Of a stretch of 64,000 bases of DNA, positions 17,401 through 26,517 are shown one piece after another. The stretch spans positions 50,094 to 114,093 of the forward strand of contig JAGWGB010000003.1 of assembly GCA_028867595.1 (NCBI GenBank), written 5' to 3'. Each line of letters begins with the position of its first letter. The stretch's first letter is position 1. The DNA is from Nitrososphaerota archaeon (GTDB lineage Archaea > Thermoproteota > Nitrososphaeria > Nitrososphaerales > Nitrosopumilaceae). Below the pieces are notes generated by a model. The model did not search any database, was not told where the DNA came from, and saw only the letters and a program-made list of their open reading frames with translations. A program made the position numbers and the translations under genes.

Positions 17401-17843
17401 GGTATGTTAGCGATCTCTTTTTCATGAATTTCTTGATTTGTCTGATCTACTTTGATTGCTTTTGTCGGACAAACCTCTACACATGCCATGCACCAGATGC
17501 AATTAGCTTCCTTTACAGGGCTTGCCTTATCAGTGAAGTCTTTTCTATCATTTCTGCCTGTTTCTCCTGGATTTTTGTACCACTCAAATACTTTGACTGG
17601 GCAGCTAAGCAGACAAATTCCGTCAGCAATGCAAGAATCCCAATCTACTGCAACATATGTTCCATGTATTCCCATAGGTTCAATTTTTTCACCAGTTGTT
17701 TTGTAATCAGCCACAACTTTTGGATCTGATGCTGCCTCTGCAAGTCTTCCAGGGCCCCAGACTAGGTGATAGTTTTCGCTTAATGGATCCTTGTATTTTT
17801 CCACCACTTTGTGGCTTGCAGGAAAATTTGGATCTATTGGCAC
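17397..17843 (-). CDS. Zinc-type dicluster ferredoxin (paralogue 2)
   Basis: A 148-aa ferredoxin, closely related to the next gene. Its N-terminus (MPIDPNFPASHKVVEKY) matches the canonical Sulfolobus zinc ferredoxin start better than paralogue 1. Cluster 1 is C71-IADGI-C77-LLS-C81-P with Asp in place of the second Cys; cluster 2 is C115-C118-C121-C125. Conserved [14 protein letters not shown] separates the N-terminal extension from cluster 1. The start is a GTG. Tandem ferredoxins with different linkers suggest partner specialisation or differential expression. Confidence 0.94.
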   Translation of the reverse strand: MPIDPNFPASHKVVEKYKDPLSENYHLVWGPGRLAEAASDPKVVADYKTTGEKIEPMGIHGTYVAVDWDSCIADGICLLSCPVKVFEWYKNPGETGRNDRKDFTDKASPVKEANCIWCMACVEVCPTKAIKVDQTNQEIHEKEIANIP

Positions 17844-17920
17844 AATAATTCAGACATATTGCTAGTTATTTAAAGTGTATACAAGATAAATTCATATCTT
17901 TCAGAACTTGGCTTTAATCA

Positions 17921-18592
17921 GTGGGAATTTTCAAGTATGATGTATATCGCAGTCCTAACGTAGGAATTTATGCAAAATGTAACGATAGTTTTGTCTTTGT
18001 TCCAAATGGTTTTGCTACAACAAAGGTCAAAAATTTATGTGAATTTCTCAAAACTGAACATGTCTTTACATCAGTTGCAAATACTAGACTTCTTGGTGCC
18101 TTGATGGTAGTAAACAACAATGGCCTTCTTTTGCCACGAAATTCTCTTGAAGAAGAAGTTGTCCATCTCAAGAAATCTACTGGTCTCAATGTAGACATAC
18201 TTGATACAAAACATACAGCTCTTGGCAATTTGATATGTGTAAATGACAAGGGAGGAATCATGTCACCGCTCATACCTACAGAATATGTGAAAAAAGTTGA
18301 AGATGTTCTTGGGATTGAAGTGATAAGAAGGAGAATTGCAGGATATCACCAAGCAGGAGCAATGGCAGTTGCAACATCACGTGGCGGAATCATACACCCT
18401 GCTACTGAAGAAGAGGATATCAAGGCGGTATCCCAAGTGCTCGGTGTTGAACTTGAACCTGCGACTATAAACGGCGGTACTCCCTATGTATCCTCTGGCA
18501 TACTTGCAAACAACAGTTCACTAGTGGTTGGCACACTTACAAATGGTCCTGAGCTTGTAATGCTTACAAAGGCATTTAGAATTGAAGATTAG
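17921..18592 (+). CDS. eif6: Translation initiation factor aIF6
   Basis: A 223-aa protein with the five-fold pseudo-symmetric repeats of eIF6/aIF6: recurring blocks such as NNNGLLLPRNSLEEE, NDKGGIMSPLIP and SRGGIIHPATEEED, each about 45 residues apart. It binds the large ribosomal subunit and prevents premature joining with the 30S. The length is typical. GTG start. It converges with hisS, and the two coding ends overlap by 17 nt. Confidence 0.96.
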   Translation: MGIFKYDVYRSPNVGIYAKCNDSFVFVPNGFATTKVKNLCEFLKTEHVFTSVANTRLLGALMVVNNNGLLLPRNSLEEEVVHLKKSTGLNVDILDTKHTALGNLICVNDKGGIMSPLIPTEYVKKVEDVLGIEVIRRRIAGYHQAGAMAVATSRGGIIHPATEEEDIKAVSQVLGVELEPATINGGTPYVSSGILANNSSLVVGTLTNGPELVMLTKAFRIED

Positions 18593-19856
18593 ACTTTGGA
18601 TCGCTTAAAAGAACATCAAGTTTAACCTGTTTTTCAGAACCGTCTGTCATATTGCGAATTACAACAGATTTTTCGGCATATTCCTTTGGAGCAATTATTA
18701 CAACATATCTAGAATCGGATGCCAAATCCATCTGCTTTCGCAGTGATTTTCCTGCAAGATCCACCTCTACAGGTATACCCTTGAGTCTCAATGCAGATGC
18801 TGTATTTATCGCGATTTTTTTCATATCGTCGTTGACAAATGCTACCCAAACATGTTCTTTATTTGATAGATTTACAATTCCTTGTTTCTCAAGAGAGTGC
18901 ATTATGCGTTCTACTCCTCCTGCTGCACCGGTTGCACCCATATCATCTCGTCCAAATGCTCTAGTAAGCATATCATAACGTCCACCACCAACAAGTGCAC
19001 CAAGGTCAGAACTGCTGTCAAATATTTCAAAGACAATTCCAGAGTAATAGTCAAGCCCGCGCACAATACCAAAGTTTGCTCTGACATTTTCTACCCCCCT
19101 ATTCTTCAACGACTCAAATAGTTGCAAAATCTTGTCCCAGTTTTTGAGAGTGGTGGTGTCTATCTGCTTTTCAATTTCTTGAGGAGTGCCTTTGATTTGA
19201 GAAAATTCCAATATTTTTTCCAAATCACTCTCAGAATATCCCTTTTCTTGATATTCTTTGATTATCTCCTGTTTTCTTTTCTTTTGTATTTTATCTACGG
19301 CTCGTAAGATGTCTCCTATTACCTCAGGAGATTCAGTTTTGAAAATATTTTTTACGTATGATTCAACTAAGGTCCTATCACATATCTCAATTGTAATGTT
19401 CTGCAGTTTTAGATTTGAGAAAAACTTTGAAGTAAAATCTATAATTTCTGCATCAGATTCTGTGTTTGGTTCACCGTATATTTCAATATCCCACTGGTGA
19501 AAGAATCTATATCTTCCCTTTTGTGGTTCGTCATATCTCCATACCCCACCAAATGTAGAAAACTTGGCAGGAAGTCTCATTGATTTTTGTGATACTGCAT
19601 ATCTTGTAAGACCTATAGTAAAGTCAAATCGAAGTGCAATTTCTCTGTCACCTTTATCTTTAAAATAGTAAATCTCATTTTTTATCGAAGGTCCGCTTTT
19701 AGTCTCTATTACTGAGACAAGCTCTATAGGCGAAGGTTCCATGAATTGAAATCCAAATAGGTTTGATGTCTCTATGAATTTCTGTCTGACGTATTCTAGA
19801 GTGGCAGACTCTCTGGGCTCTATATCTCTCATCCCACGTGGTAAGTCCAAATTCAA
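18576..19856 (-). CDS. hisS: Histidyl-tRNA synthetase
   Basis: A 426-aa class II synthetase. It has the N-terminal RGMRDIEP, motif 2 with GGVWRYDEPQKGRYRFFHQ, the histidine-binding motifs RGLDYYSG (HisA) and GGGRYD (HisB), and motif 3 GAAGGVERI. The C-terminal anticodon-binding alpha/beta domain follows from about residue 330. It charges tRNA-His with histidine. The length is normal. The start is a TTG directly followed by the conserved LPRGMRD region, so no longer N-terminus is expected. It ends inside the 3' end of aIF6. Confidence 0.96.
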   Translation of the reverse strand: MNLDLPRGMRDIEPRESATLEYVRQKFIETSNLFGFQFMEPSPIELVSVIETKSGPSIKNEIYYFKDKGDREIALRFDFTIGLTRYAVSQKSMRLPAKFSTFGGVWRYDEPQKGRYRFFHQWDIEIYGEPNTESDAEIIDFTSKFFSNLKLQNITIEICDRTLVESYVKNIFKTESPEVIGDILRAVDKIQKKRKQEIIKEYQEKGYSESDLEKILEFSQIKGTPQEIEKQIDTTTLKNWDKILQLFESLKNRGVENVRANFGIVRGLDYYSGIVFEIFDSSSDLGALVGGGRYDMLTRAFGRDDMGATGAAGGVERIMHSLEKQGIVNLSNKEHVWVAFVNDDMKKIAINTASALRLKGIPVEVDLAGKSLRKQMDLASDSRYVVIIAPKEYAEKSVVIRNMTDGSEKQVKLDVLLSDPKSNLQF

Positions 19857-19948
19857 GACTCTTCTTTTTCTAATGCATTTAGACTTTATTATTTTGCAAG
19901 GCTACATGATAAATTAATAATGCAAGCGGAACCTAGCAAAGGTCTGCT

Positions 19949-20365
19949 ATGACATACAGATACTTGGAACACATGACAGATGCGTTCATCGAAGTGACAG
20001 GAGAGACTTTAGAGGAGGCCTTTGCAACTGCTGGCATAGCAGTAGTTGACACTATTATCGATATCAAATCAGTGGATAAAAAAACAGAGAGAAAAATCAA
20101 GATAGAGGCACCTGATCTAAATAACTTGCTCTATAGCTGGCTTGAGGAGATAATCATACTTACAATAACAGATGGGTATGCAGCAGCTAGTTTTCAGGTA
20201 CAGATAACAAAATCAGAGAAATATGTTCTAGATGCAACAGTTAGAGGGGAAGAATTGGATTTTGAGAAACATCATTTTAAGCTTGAAATCAAAGCTCCTA
20301 CATTCCATCTGATGGAAATAAGACAGGAAAAGCCCATCGTAATGAGATTTCTTCTCGATCTCTAG
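19949..20365 (+). CDS. Archease
   Basis: A 138-aa protein matching archease: the N-terminal YRYLEHMTDAFIEVTGETLEEAF has the conserved His/Asp pair, and the C-terminus ends MRFLLDL, whose Asp contributes to metal binding. Archease activates RtcB RNA ligase, which joins tRNA exons after intron removal. This is relevant here because the window has an intron-containing tRNA-Lys. The rtcB gene is not in the window. Start ATG, family-typical length. Confidence 0.93.
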   Translation: MTYRYLEHMTDAFIEVTGETLEEAFATAGIAVVDTIIDIKSVDKKTERKIKIEAPDLNNLLYSWLEEIIILTITDGYAAASFQVQITKSEKYVLDATVRGEELDFEKHHFKLEIKAPTFHLMEIRQEKPIVMRFLLDL

Positions 20366-20401
20366 TAGAAATTAAATATTGTTCAAGTTTAGTTCATCAA
20401 G

Positions 20402-20785
20402 TTGGTAGACGAAGAGATAGAGAAAATAATGAAAAAAAAGCTGGCTGAAATGACTTCTGGCAGGGAACAGGAAATTCTAGAATTAAACGATTTAACTTTT
20501 GACAAGGGAATAGCTGGCAATATGCCAGTAATAGTAGACTTTTGGGCCACATGGTGTGGACCGTGCCAGTTTATGTTGCCAATATTTGCAAGAATGGCAA
20601 AAAAATACAGGAACATCAAATTTGCTCGAGTAAATGTAGATGAGGCACAGGGAATATCCCAGAGATACCAGGTGTATGCCATTCCAACATTTCTTGTCTT
20701 CAAAGAAGGGCAGCTTGTCGATAAAGCAGTTGGGGCAGTAGGCGAGCCAGGTCTCCACATGCTTGCCCAGAAATATTCTCAATAG
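20402..20785 (+). CDS. Thioredoxin
   Basis: A 127-aa thioredoxin-fold protein with the active site WCGPC (Cys52, Cys55) in VDFWATWCGPC, cis-Pro in YAIPTFLVF and the FKEGQLVD turn. A charged helical extension of about 30 residues precedes the domain. It probably acts as a dithiol reductant in the cytoplasm. TTG start. It overlaps the 3' end of the aIF5B gene by 7 nt on the opposite strand. A second, shorter thioredoxin is at 33721. Confidence 0.92.
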   Translation: MVDEEIEKIMKKKLAEMTSGREQEILELNDLTFDKGIAGNMPVIVDFWATWCGPCQFMLPIFARMAKKYRNIKFARVNVDEAQGISQRYQVYAIPTFLVFKEGQLVDKAVGAVGEPGLHMLAQKYSQ

Positions 20786-22563
20786 CCGTAAGCAGGATCT
20801 AATTTTCTCTGAATATCGACAATTTCTTTTAAAACTTGAAATTCTTCTGGATTTAGTTTGTGTGAAAATTGCTTGAGTAAGAGTTTTGCCTCACGTGAAT
20901 TAGGTAGAGAGTAGAATGCCTCTTCTTCTGAGACCTGTCTTCCAACAGTGACATTTTGGATTGACATTGCCACCTCTTGCCCTTTTTTAGCAGAATCGAT
21001 GTTCTTTCCGTTATCTTGAAGCTGGTGCACAATTCCAATTCTTCTTCCACTTACATTCATTATTGGGATTTTTTGCTTAAGCGTTCCCACATCTACACGT
21101 GCTCCAAAAACTGCCGGGTTACTCTTTCTGAATACATACCCTTTGAGAAATGTCACTTTACAAATTGGTGTGAGTTCTTGAAATATTGCATTTTCTTCGT
21201 TTGCTGTATCCTCTTGAACCCATTGTAGGTAGTTGTCGATCAAACTGTATATCACCTGGTCGTTAAAAATTCTAATGTGACTTGAATCTGCTTCTTCTTG
21301 CGCATCTTGTAATATTTTAACGTTAAATGCTAACACCACCCCAAGATGTCTGTCATTTTCCTTTATTGCTTGAGCCTCTACAATATCTCGCCTTGTGACG
21401 GGACCAATGTCTGCCATAGATACTGCAACGTTTTGTCGCTTGAGCATGTCAGTAATTGCCTCAAGTGAGCCAATTGTATCACATTTCAAGATAATGCCTT
21501 TGTTGTCGGTCTTGACAAAGACAGACTTCATTTCAGATTCGATTGATTTCTTAAATTCTTCAATCTTTGATTCGTCGCTGGACGCATAGACTGGGCTTCC
21601 GGGTAATACTCCTTCCAAGTCTGGAGATGCAATCTTGATTCCTGCTGCAGCATAGACTTCGTTTACTGGTCTAAACTTGTCTCTTGGATCACGCATTTCA
21701 TCGAGAGGTTTTGGCAAAAGTATTGCTTTTGGTTTTGTTGTAACTATAGAGTCTCGCTTGGCAAGAACTATGTGATCTGTTTTTTTAAGCATGCCATCAA
21801 TTAGTATGATATTTGCAGTGACTCCAAGGCCTACCTCTTCTTTTACCTCGAGAACTATTCCCCGTGTTGCTTTTTCGGATTGATCAAGTTTCTTTTGCAT
21901 GTATTGCTGTGTAAGGCCAACTAGTACTGCCAAAAGTTCTGGAATTCCTTCACCTGACCTTGCACTAACCGGAACGATTGAGACTTCTTTTGCAAAATCT
22001 TTTACTCGATAAAATGCTTCTGAGCTAAACCCAAGTATTGATAGTGTTCCAACAACGTTATACAATAGTTCATCAAGCATTGTCTGCACCGAAGGCTCTT
22101 GTTCTTTTATTGTCTGAGTGATAAACTTGGATTTTGGATTTTTTTTCCAGCCAGAGACCATATCCACTTTGTTTAATGCAACTACAAATGGAACTTTTCT
22201 GCTTTGCAATATTTTCAGGCTCTCATTTGTCTGAGGCTGAAACCCTCGATTAACGTCAACTACCAAAATAGCAATATCTGCAGCAGAACCACCTCTTGCC
22301 CTCAGATTAGTAAAAATTTCGTGTCCGGGGGTATCAATTACAAGCAGGCCTGGAATCTCTTGTTTGTCACCTGCCATCTTTGCATAGAGCGGTCCACAGA
22401 CCTTCTTGATTGCTTCAGTTGGTAGAAAACTTGCTCCAATATGCTGCGTGATTCCTCCCGCCTCTCTTGACTGGACACCAGTGCCCCTAATGTTATCTAG
22501 TAGCGAGGTCTTACCAGAATCTACATGACCTAGAACTGCCACTATTGGCTGACGTATTTGCAA
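20779..22563 (-). CDS. infB: Translation initiation factor aIF5B (IF2-like GTPase)
   Basis: A 594-aa translational GTPase. G1 is GHVDSGKT (12-19), the switch I region is GGITQHIGAS (the archaeal/eukaryotic form), G3 is DTPGHE and G4 is NKVD. Domains II-IV follow, including the TIGSLEAI segment. It promotes subunit joining with initiator tRNA. No intein is present. The start is a TTG just after the ndk stop; a stop codon two codons upstream rules out an earlier start. It is the last gene of the eL8-eS28-eL24-ndk-aIF5B operon. Confidence 0.97.
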   Translation of the reverse strand: MQIRQPIVAVLGHVDSGKTSLLDNIRGTGVQSREAGGITQHIGASFLPTEAIKKVCGPLYAKMAGDKQEIPGLLVIDTPGHEIFTNLRARGGSAADIAILVVDVNRGFQPQTNESLKILQSRKVPFVVALNKVDMVSGWKKNPKSKFITQTIKEQEPSVQTMLDELLYNVVGTLSILGFSSEAFYRVKDFAKEVSIVPVSARSGEGIPELLAVLVGLTQQYMQKKLDQSEKATRGIVLEVKEEVGLGVTANIILIDGMLKKTDHIVLAKRDSIVTTKPKAILLPKPLDEMRDPRDKFRPVNEVYAAAGIKIASPDLEGVLPGSPVYASSDESKIEEFKKSIESEMKSVFVKTDNKGIILKCDTIGSLEAITDMLKRQNVAVSMADIGPVTRRDIVEAQAIKENDRHLGVVLAFNVKILQDAQEEADSSHIRIFNDQVIYSLIDNYLQWVQEDTANEENAIFQELTPICKVTFLKGYVFRKSNPAVFGARVDVGTLKQKIPIMNVSGRRIGIVHQLQDNGKNIDSAKKGQEVAMSIQNVTVGRQVSEEEAFYSLPNSREAKLLLKQFSHKLNPEEFQVLKEIVDIQRKLDPAYGY

Positions 22564-22569
22564 CCACTT

Positions 22570-22971
22570 TCACTTGAATATTACAGCTACCTCTTTTTCA
22601 AAACTTTCCTTAGAATCTGAGGCATGAATTATGTTATCGGATATTCCAAGTCCAAAGTCTCCCCTAATCGTGCCAGGGGCTGCTTCAAAAGACTTTGTAG
22701 AACCTATCATGAGTCTAGTTGTTGCAATTGCATTGTTTCCTTCAATTACTGCTGCAACAACTCTCCCTGATGTGATAAAGGAGACAAGCTCTCCAAAGAA
22801 TGGCTTTGTGTTATGTACAGAATAAAATTCCTCCGCCATCTGTTTTGTAAATGTGAACATCTTCAATTTGACAATGTTAAAGCCTTTTTTTTCAAATCTT
22901 GCAACAATTTCTCCGGCAATTTTTCTTTCTACACCGTCAGGTTTTACTATGAATAATGTTTGCTCAGTCAT
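22570..22971 (-). CDS. ndk: Nucleoside diphosphate kinase
   Basis: A 133-aa enzyme that balances NTP pools by phosphate transfer through a phospho-histidine. The catalytic His116 lies in NIIHASDS. Other conserved parts are [12 protein letters not shown] at the start and GTIRGDFG before the active site. The gene sits 1 nt after the eL24 stop and 6 nt before the aIF5B start, a ribosomal protein/ndk/IF2 arrangement seen in many archaea. Confidence 0.97.
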   Translation of the reverse strand: MTEQTLFIVKPDGVERKIAGEIVARFEKKGFNIVKLKMFTFTKQMAEEFYSVHNTKPFFGELVSFITSGRVVAAVIEGNNAIATTRLMIGSTKSFEAAPGTIRGDFGLGISDNIIHASDSKESFEKEVAVIFK

Positions 22972-22972
22972 T

Positions 22973-23176
22973 TTACTTTTTGACCCTGATTCCGCCCTTG
23001 ACGTATTTGTTTGTCCACTTTAATCTTCTAGGATCTCTTTTTAGAACAAGCATGTTCTTTTTACATTTTGAAGAACAGAACCAAAATACTGTACCGTCAT
23101 TTTTTACAAGCATCGTACCTGAACCCTTAGCTACAGGTCTGTTGCAAAAGCTGCATGGTTTAACTAGAACGCTCAA
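22973..23176 (-). CDS. rpl24e: Large subunit ribosomal protein eL24
   Basis: A 67-aa zinc-ribbon ribosomal protein. C8-x2-C11 and C34-x3-C38 form the zinc site, and the FWFCSSKC and RDPRRLKWT blocks are diagnostic of L24e. It is encoded between eS28 and ndk with almost no spacing. Confidence 0.96.
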   Translation of the reverse strand: MSVLVKPCSFCNRPVAKGSGTMLVKNDGTVFWFCSSKCKKNMLVLKRDPRRLKWTNKYVKGGIRVKK

Positions 23177-23183
23177 TCCCTAA

Positions 23184-23390
23184 TCACTTTATCTTCCTTG
23201 CTTCGCGCTCTGTTTCACGTAACATAAGGATATCTGACATTCTAACTGAGCCCTTGACATTCCTTGTTAGAATTCTTCCCTTGTCTTTTCCTTCTAGTAT
23301 CTTTACTCTTACTTGTATAACTTCGCCTGCAATACCTGTTCGACCTACAATTTGTATTACTTCAGCTGGAGTTGGAATTTCGGTACTCAT
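23184..23390 (-). CDS. rps28e: Small subunit ribosomal protein eS28
   Basis: A 68-aa OB-fold ribosomal protein with the S28e hallmarks [16 protein letters not shown] and the C-terminal [13 protein letters not shown]. Its start overlaps the L7Ae stop by 4 nt. Confidence 0.96.
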   Translation of the reverse strand: MSTEIPTPAEVIQIVGRTGIAGEVIQVRVKILEGKDKGRILTRNVKGSVRMSDILMLRETEREARKIK

Positions 23391-23782
23391 TTGTTAGCTT
23401 GACCACCTTTAATCTGCGACAGTGATGCAACAATTTGGTCAACAATATGTTGGGCATCTCCTGAATCCATTATCGCAGCAGCTGCAGATGTAACATCAAT
23501 TCCCAATGCCTTGCCCAATTCTTGTCTGCTTGGAACAAAGGCGTATGCCACGTTGTGCTCTTCGCACAGGATTGGTAAATGTGCCACTACCTCTGGTGGT
23601 TCGACGTCTTCCGCTATGACTACGAGCTTACTAACTCCGCGCTCGATTGCTTTTGTAACTTCGTTTGTGCCTTTCTTTACTTTACCACTCTGATGAGCAA
23701 CTCTTACTGCTTCATAGATAGGGCTAACTAGGTCAGCTGGGACTTGAAACTTTACGTAATAAGCCTTAGCCACATGTATCAC
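23387..23782 (-). CDS. rpl7ae: Ribosomal protein eL8 / L7Ae k-turn-binding protein
   Basis: A 131-aa L7Ae protein with [24 protein letters not shown], the RNA-contacting GxNE motif, and [16 protein letters not shown]. Besides the 50S subunit, archaeal L7Ae binds kink-turns in box C/D and H/ACA sRNAs and RNase P. The start is a GTG at 23782; another GTG three codons later is possible. It is the first gene of the operon ending with aIF5B. Confidence 0.95.
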   Translation of the reverse strand: MIHVAKAYYVKFQVPADLVSPIYEAVRVAHQSGKVKKGTNEVTKAIERGVSKLVVIAEDVEPPEVVAHLPILCEEHNVAYAFVPSRQELGKALGIDVTSAAAAIMDSGDAQHIVDQIVASLSQIKGGQANK

Positions 23783-23833
23783 CCAATGGGATCATTTCCA
23801 TTCCTTGAGTGCTTTTAATTGGTTTTAAAAGTG

Positions 23834-25180
23834 TTATCTGCCAGCTGCCCGCTTTATCTTTGACATGTATTTATCGAATATTTGTTCTAGTTTATCTTCA
23901 GAACTAGATTCTGCATATATCCTTGCTATCGGTTCTGTTCCGCTAAGTCTTACCATAACCCAGCTTGAGTTATCAAGAAACATCTTGATGCCGTCGGTTA
24001 GATCTTTTTTGTAAGGCTCGTTTTTGAGTGTGTGCAGTATTTTTTTAAAATCATCTTTTGAGCACTCTATCTTACCTTTTGTGGTAAACGACTGTGGAAG
24101 GCTGCTCATCTCTTCTGCCATAGTCATGTTTGTTTTTGACAAGAGGTCTAGCACAAGCGCAAGCGTCATTGCACCATCTCTTACTTGATTGTGTCTTCCA
24201 TACATGAATCCGCCATTTTCTTCAAATCCTATCAGTGCTTTTTCTTGAACCATCTTTCTTGATACTTCAACACTGCCAACCCTTGTTCTTAGTACAGTAG
24301 AGTCTGTCCCTTTTGCAATTTGTTCAATTGCAGAGGTAGAGTTGATTGTTGTAACAACCTTTGATCTTGGATGTTCAGTCAAAAGAAATCTGGAGATTAG
24401 AAGAGCCGACCTGTCTCCAGTCAGAATATTTCCCTTGTTGTCGCAGAAGATGCTCCTGTCTCCATCTCCATCAAAGGCAATACCAAGGTCTGCCCCTGAC
24501 TTGACAACCATGTGTGAAAGCCTACCTAGGTTCTGTGGTGTTGGCTCTGAGCCTCTACCTGGAAATTTTCCATCAATTTTTTCATTTATTGCAACTACAT
24601 TACATCCAAGTTCTTTGCATAGAAGTGGTGCAGTTACAGCCTGTGCTCCATTTCCAAGATCAAGTGCAACCTTGAATTTTTGTTTTCGTATTCTCTTTGA
24701 ATTTACTTTGGATTTTATTCCATCAAGATATGTTTTGATAGCTCTGCTATCATGTCCCGTACTTCCTGGATTTTCTAATGTGTGCCATCTTTTTTTGAAA
24801 TAAATTGTTTCTACCTTTAGCTCGTCTTGGCGTGAGATCTCAACTCCATCGCTTGCAGTAGGTTTTAGTCCATTGTATTCCGGTGGATTATGCGATGCAG
24901 TAATCATGATGCCTCCACCATATCCAAGTTTTTTTGTTGCATATTGCAGACACGGAGTCGGTACCAGTCCACACAACATAGAATCAAGCCCTAACGCGCC
25001 AAGCGACGAGCATACTATTTTGGACAGTATCTTGCTAGAGTCTCTTCCGTCATATCCTACAAGTATTGGACCTTTTCTAAAAAAAGTTCCAATCGATGAC
25101 GTGATATCAGATACAAAATCTAGTGTCAGGGTATCTCCAAAGACTCCCCTAACACCATTAGTGCCAAATAATCTTGCCAT
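23834..25180 (-). CDS. glmM: Phosphoglucosamine / phosphosugar mutase
   Basis: A 448-aa alpha-D-phosphohexomutase. It has MARLFGTNGVRG at the start, TASHNPP (catalytic phosphoserine about residue 96), the metal loop FDGDGDR, the sugar-specificity loop GFEENGGFM and the phosphate site RLSGTEP. GlmM-type enzymes interconvert GlcN-6-P and GlcN-1-P for UDP-GlcNAc, the donor needed by the GT4 enzyme at 9700. Phosphomannomutase activity is also possible. The ATG at 25180 is chosen because the conserved N-terminus begins there; earlier TTG/ATG codons at 25195-25189 are less likely. Confidence 0.92.
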   Translation of the reverse strand: MARLFGTNGVRGVFGDTLTLDFVSDITSSIGTFFRKGPILVGYDGRDSSKILSKIVCSSLGALGLDSMLCGLVPTPCLQYATKKLGYGGGIMITASHNPPEYNGLKPTASDGVEISRQDELKVETIYFKKRWHTLENPGSTGHDSRAIKTYLDGIKSKVNSKRIRKQKFKVALDLGNGAQAVTAPLLCKELGCNVVAINEKIDGKFPGRGSEPTPQNLGRLSHMVVKSGADLGIAFDGDGDRSIFCDNKGNILTGDRSALLISRFLLTEHPRSKVVTTINSTSAIEQIAKGTDSTVLRTRVGSVEVSRKMVQEKALIGFEENGGFMYGRHNQVRDGAMTLALVLDLLSKTNMTMAEEMSSLPQSFTTKGKIECSKDDFKKILHTLKNEPYKKDLTDGIKMFLDNSSWVMVRLSGTEPIARIYAESSSEDKLEQIFDKYMSKIKRAAGR

Positions 25181-25227
25181 TTGTACCATCAACAATAGAT
25201 AAATTTGTCTTAAAAGTCATGGTGCAT

Positions 25228-25312
25228 GCGGGAGTTGCCAAGCCTGGTCAAAGGCGCAGGGCTTAGGACCCTGTCTTTTAGGAGTTCGTGGGTTCAAATC
25301 CCACCTCCCGCA
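25228..25312 (+). tRNA. tRNA-Leu (TAG)
   Basis: A class II tRNA: acceptor GCGGGAG/CTCCCGC, anticodon stem CAGGG/CCCTG around the loop CTTAGGA (anticodon TAG), variable arm over GTCTTTTAGGAGTTC, T-arm GTGGG-TTCAAAT-CCCAC, discriminator A. Confidence 0.94.
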
Positions 25313-25317
25313 TCTTT

Positions 25318-25503
25318 TTACTGAATTATGCAAAGTTGCATGTCTTTGTGACTGTGAAAATGTGTACTGCAAAAGTTGTTTGAGCACTCGTAGCAATGCC
25401 AGTCACCAATCGTAGAGCAAACCTTGCAGGTCTTGATTGGGTTATTATGATCATAACTGTTTACCCTACCCCTAGTCTTGTTAGAATTCTTTGATCTGTC
25501 CAT
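25318..25503 (-). CDS. Small B-box-like zinc-finger protein
   Basis: A 61-aa protein with a dense metal-ligand pattern: CKVC, then HCYEC, FCSTHFHSH and a final Cys (residues 26-58), spaced like a B-box or HIT-type cross-brace finger. A basic, Asn-rich N-terminus of about 24 residues precedes it. Function is unknown; such fingers usually mediate protein or nucleic-acid contacts. It ends 6 nt from tRNA-Leu on the opposite strand. The regular Cys/His spacing is the main evidence that it is a real gene. Confidence 0.65.
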   Translation of the reverse strand: MDRSKNSNKTRGRVNSYDHNNPIKTCKVCSTIGDWHCYECSNNFCSTHFHSHKDMQLCIIQ

Positions 25504-25659
25504 TACTTTTCCTCAGAGTACAAAATTAAGAAAGCAAGTTTGTCCATTCAATCACTCATTACGGGGCAAGTGCATCTCGTTCTACCAGCATTTGATAATA
25601 CCCCATATTTCAAAAGACTATTTAAGCATTAATAAGGCGCCAGGTGCGTACCAAACAAA

Positions 25660-26517
25660 ATGGAAAAGACAATCGTAGAGATTACAATAGTTGGAAAGGA
25701 CCACGAAGGAGTAGTTGCAGGTTTCACTAATTTCATTTTTCAAAATGGAGGAAATATTGAGAAGATAAACCAGAATGTCATCAAAAATCTCTTTGGGATG
25801 TACATGGAGGCATCTTTTACAAGAAACATTGATAGGAAAAAATTCAGCCAAGAAGCAGAAAAGATTGCAAGGAACTTGAAGATGGAGGTAAACATCCATT
25901 ATGAAACATCAAAGAGGAGACGAGTTGCCGTGCTTGTTACAAAAGAACCACACTGTCTAGAAGCCATACTTGATGCAAGAACAAAACACCAGCTAAAAGG
26001 AGAGATTGTCGTAATAATTGGCACAGAAAACACGTTATCAAAACTTGCCAAAAAAGCAAAAATCCCATTTGTTCTAGTAGATGAAAAAGATCAGGCAGAC
26101 GCAGAAGAGAAGATAATTACCATATCAAAAAAATATGATGTTGATCTAATAGTTCTTGCAAGATACATGAGGATACTTTCTCCAAACTTTGTGTGGAGAT
26201 ATCCAAATAGGATAATCAACATACATCCATCACTTTTGCCTGCATTTCCTGGAGCCTTTGCATATGTACAGGCATACGAGCGAGGCGCAAAGATTGTCGG
26301 ATGCACTGCACACTATGTTACAGAAGACTTGGACCAAGGGCCCATAATATTCCAAGACGCGTTTGCCATTGACGAGGATGAAACACTAGAATCTTTGAAG
26401 AAGAAGGGCCAAAGACTAGAGGCAAGAACTCTACTTGAGGCAGTAAAGATGCACCTTGATGGAAGACTTGAGGTTTATTGGGGAAAAGTTCATGTCAGAA
26501 AAAGACGATCTAAATGA
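25660..26517 (+). CDS. purU: Formyltetrahydrofolate deformylase (PurU-like)
   Basis: A 285-aa protein with an N-terminal ACT-like domain (EITIVGKDHEGVVAGFTNFIF, about 7-27) and a C-terminal formyltransferase fold. The catalytic segment is INIHPSLLPAFPGA (Asn and His), followed by GCTAHYVTEDLDQGPII (active-site Asp). PurU hydrolyses 10-formyl-THF to formate and THF; a PurN-like formyltransferase role is an alternative because N-terminal ACT fusions occur mainly in PurU. The start codon of the next gene overlaps its stop (ATGA), so the pair is co-translated. Confidence 0.88.
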   Translation: MEKTIVEITIVGKDHEGVVAGFTNFIFQNGGNIEKINQNVIKNLFGMYMEASFTRNIDRKKFSQEAEKIARNLKMEVNIHYETSKRRRVAVLVTKEPHCLEAILDARTKHQLKGEIVVIIGTENTLSKLAKKAKIPFVLVDEKDQADAEEKIITISKKYDVDLIVLARYMRILSPNFVWRYPNRIINIHPSLLPAFPGAFAYVQAYERGAKIVGCTAHYVTEDLDQGPIIFQDAFAIDEDETLESLKKKGQRLEARTLLEAVKMHLDGRLEVYWGKVHVRKRRSK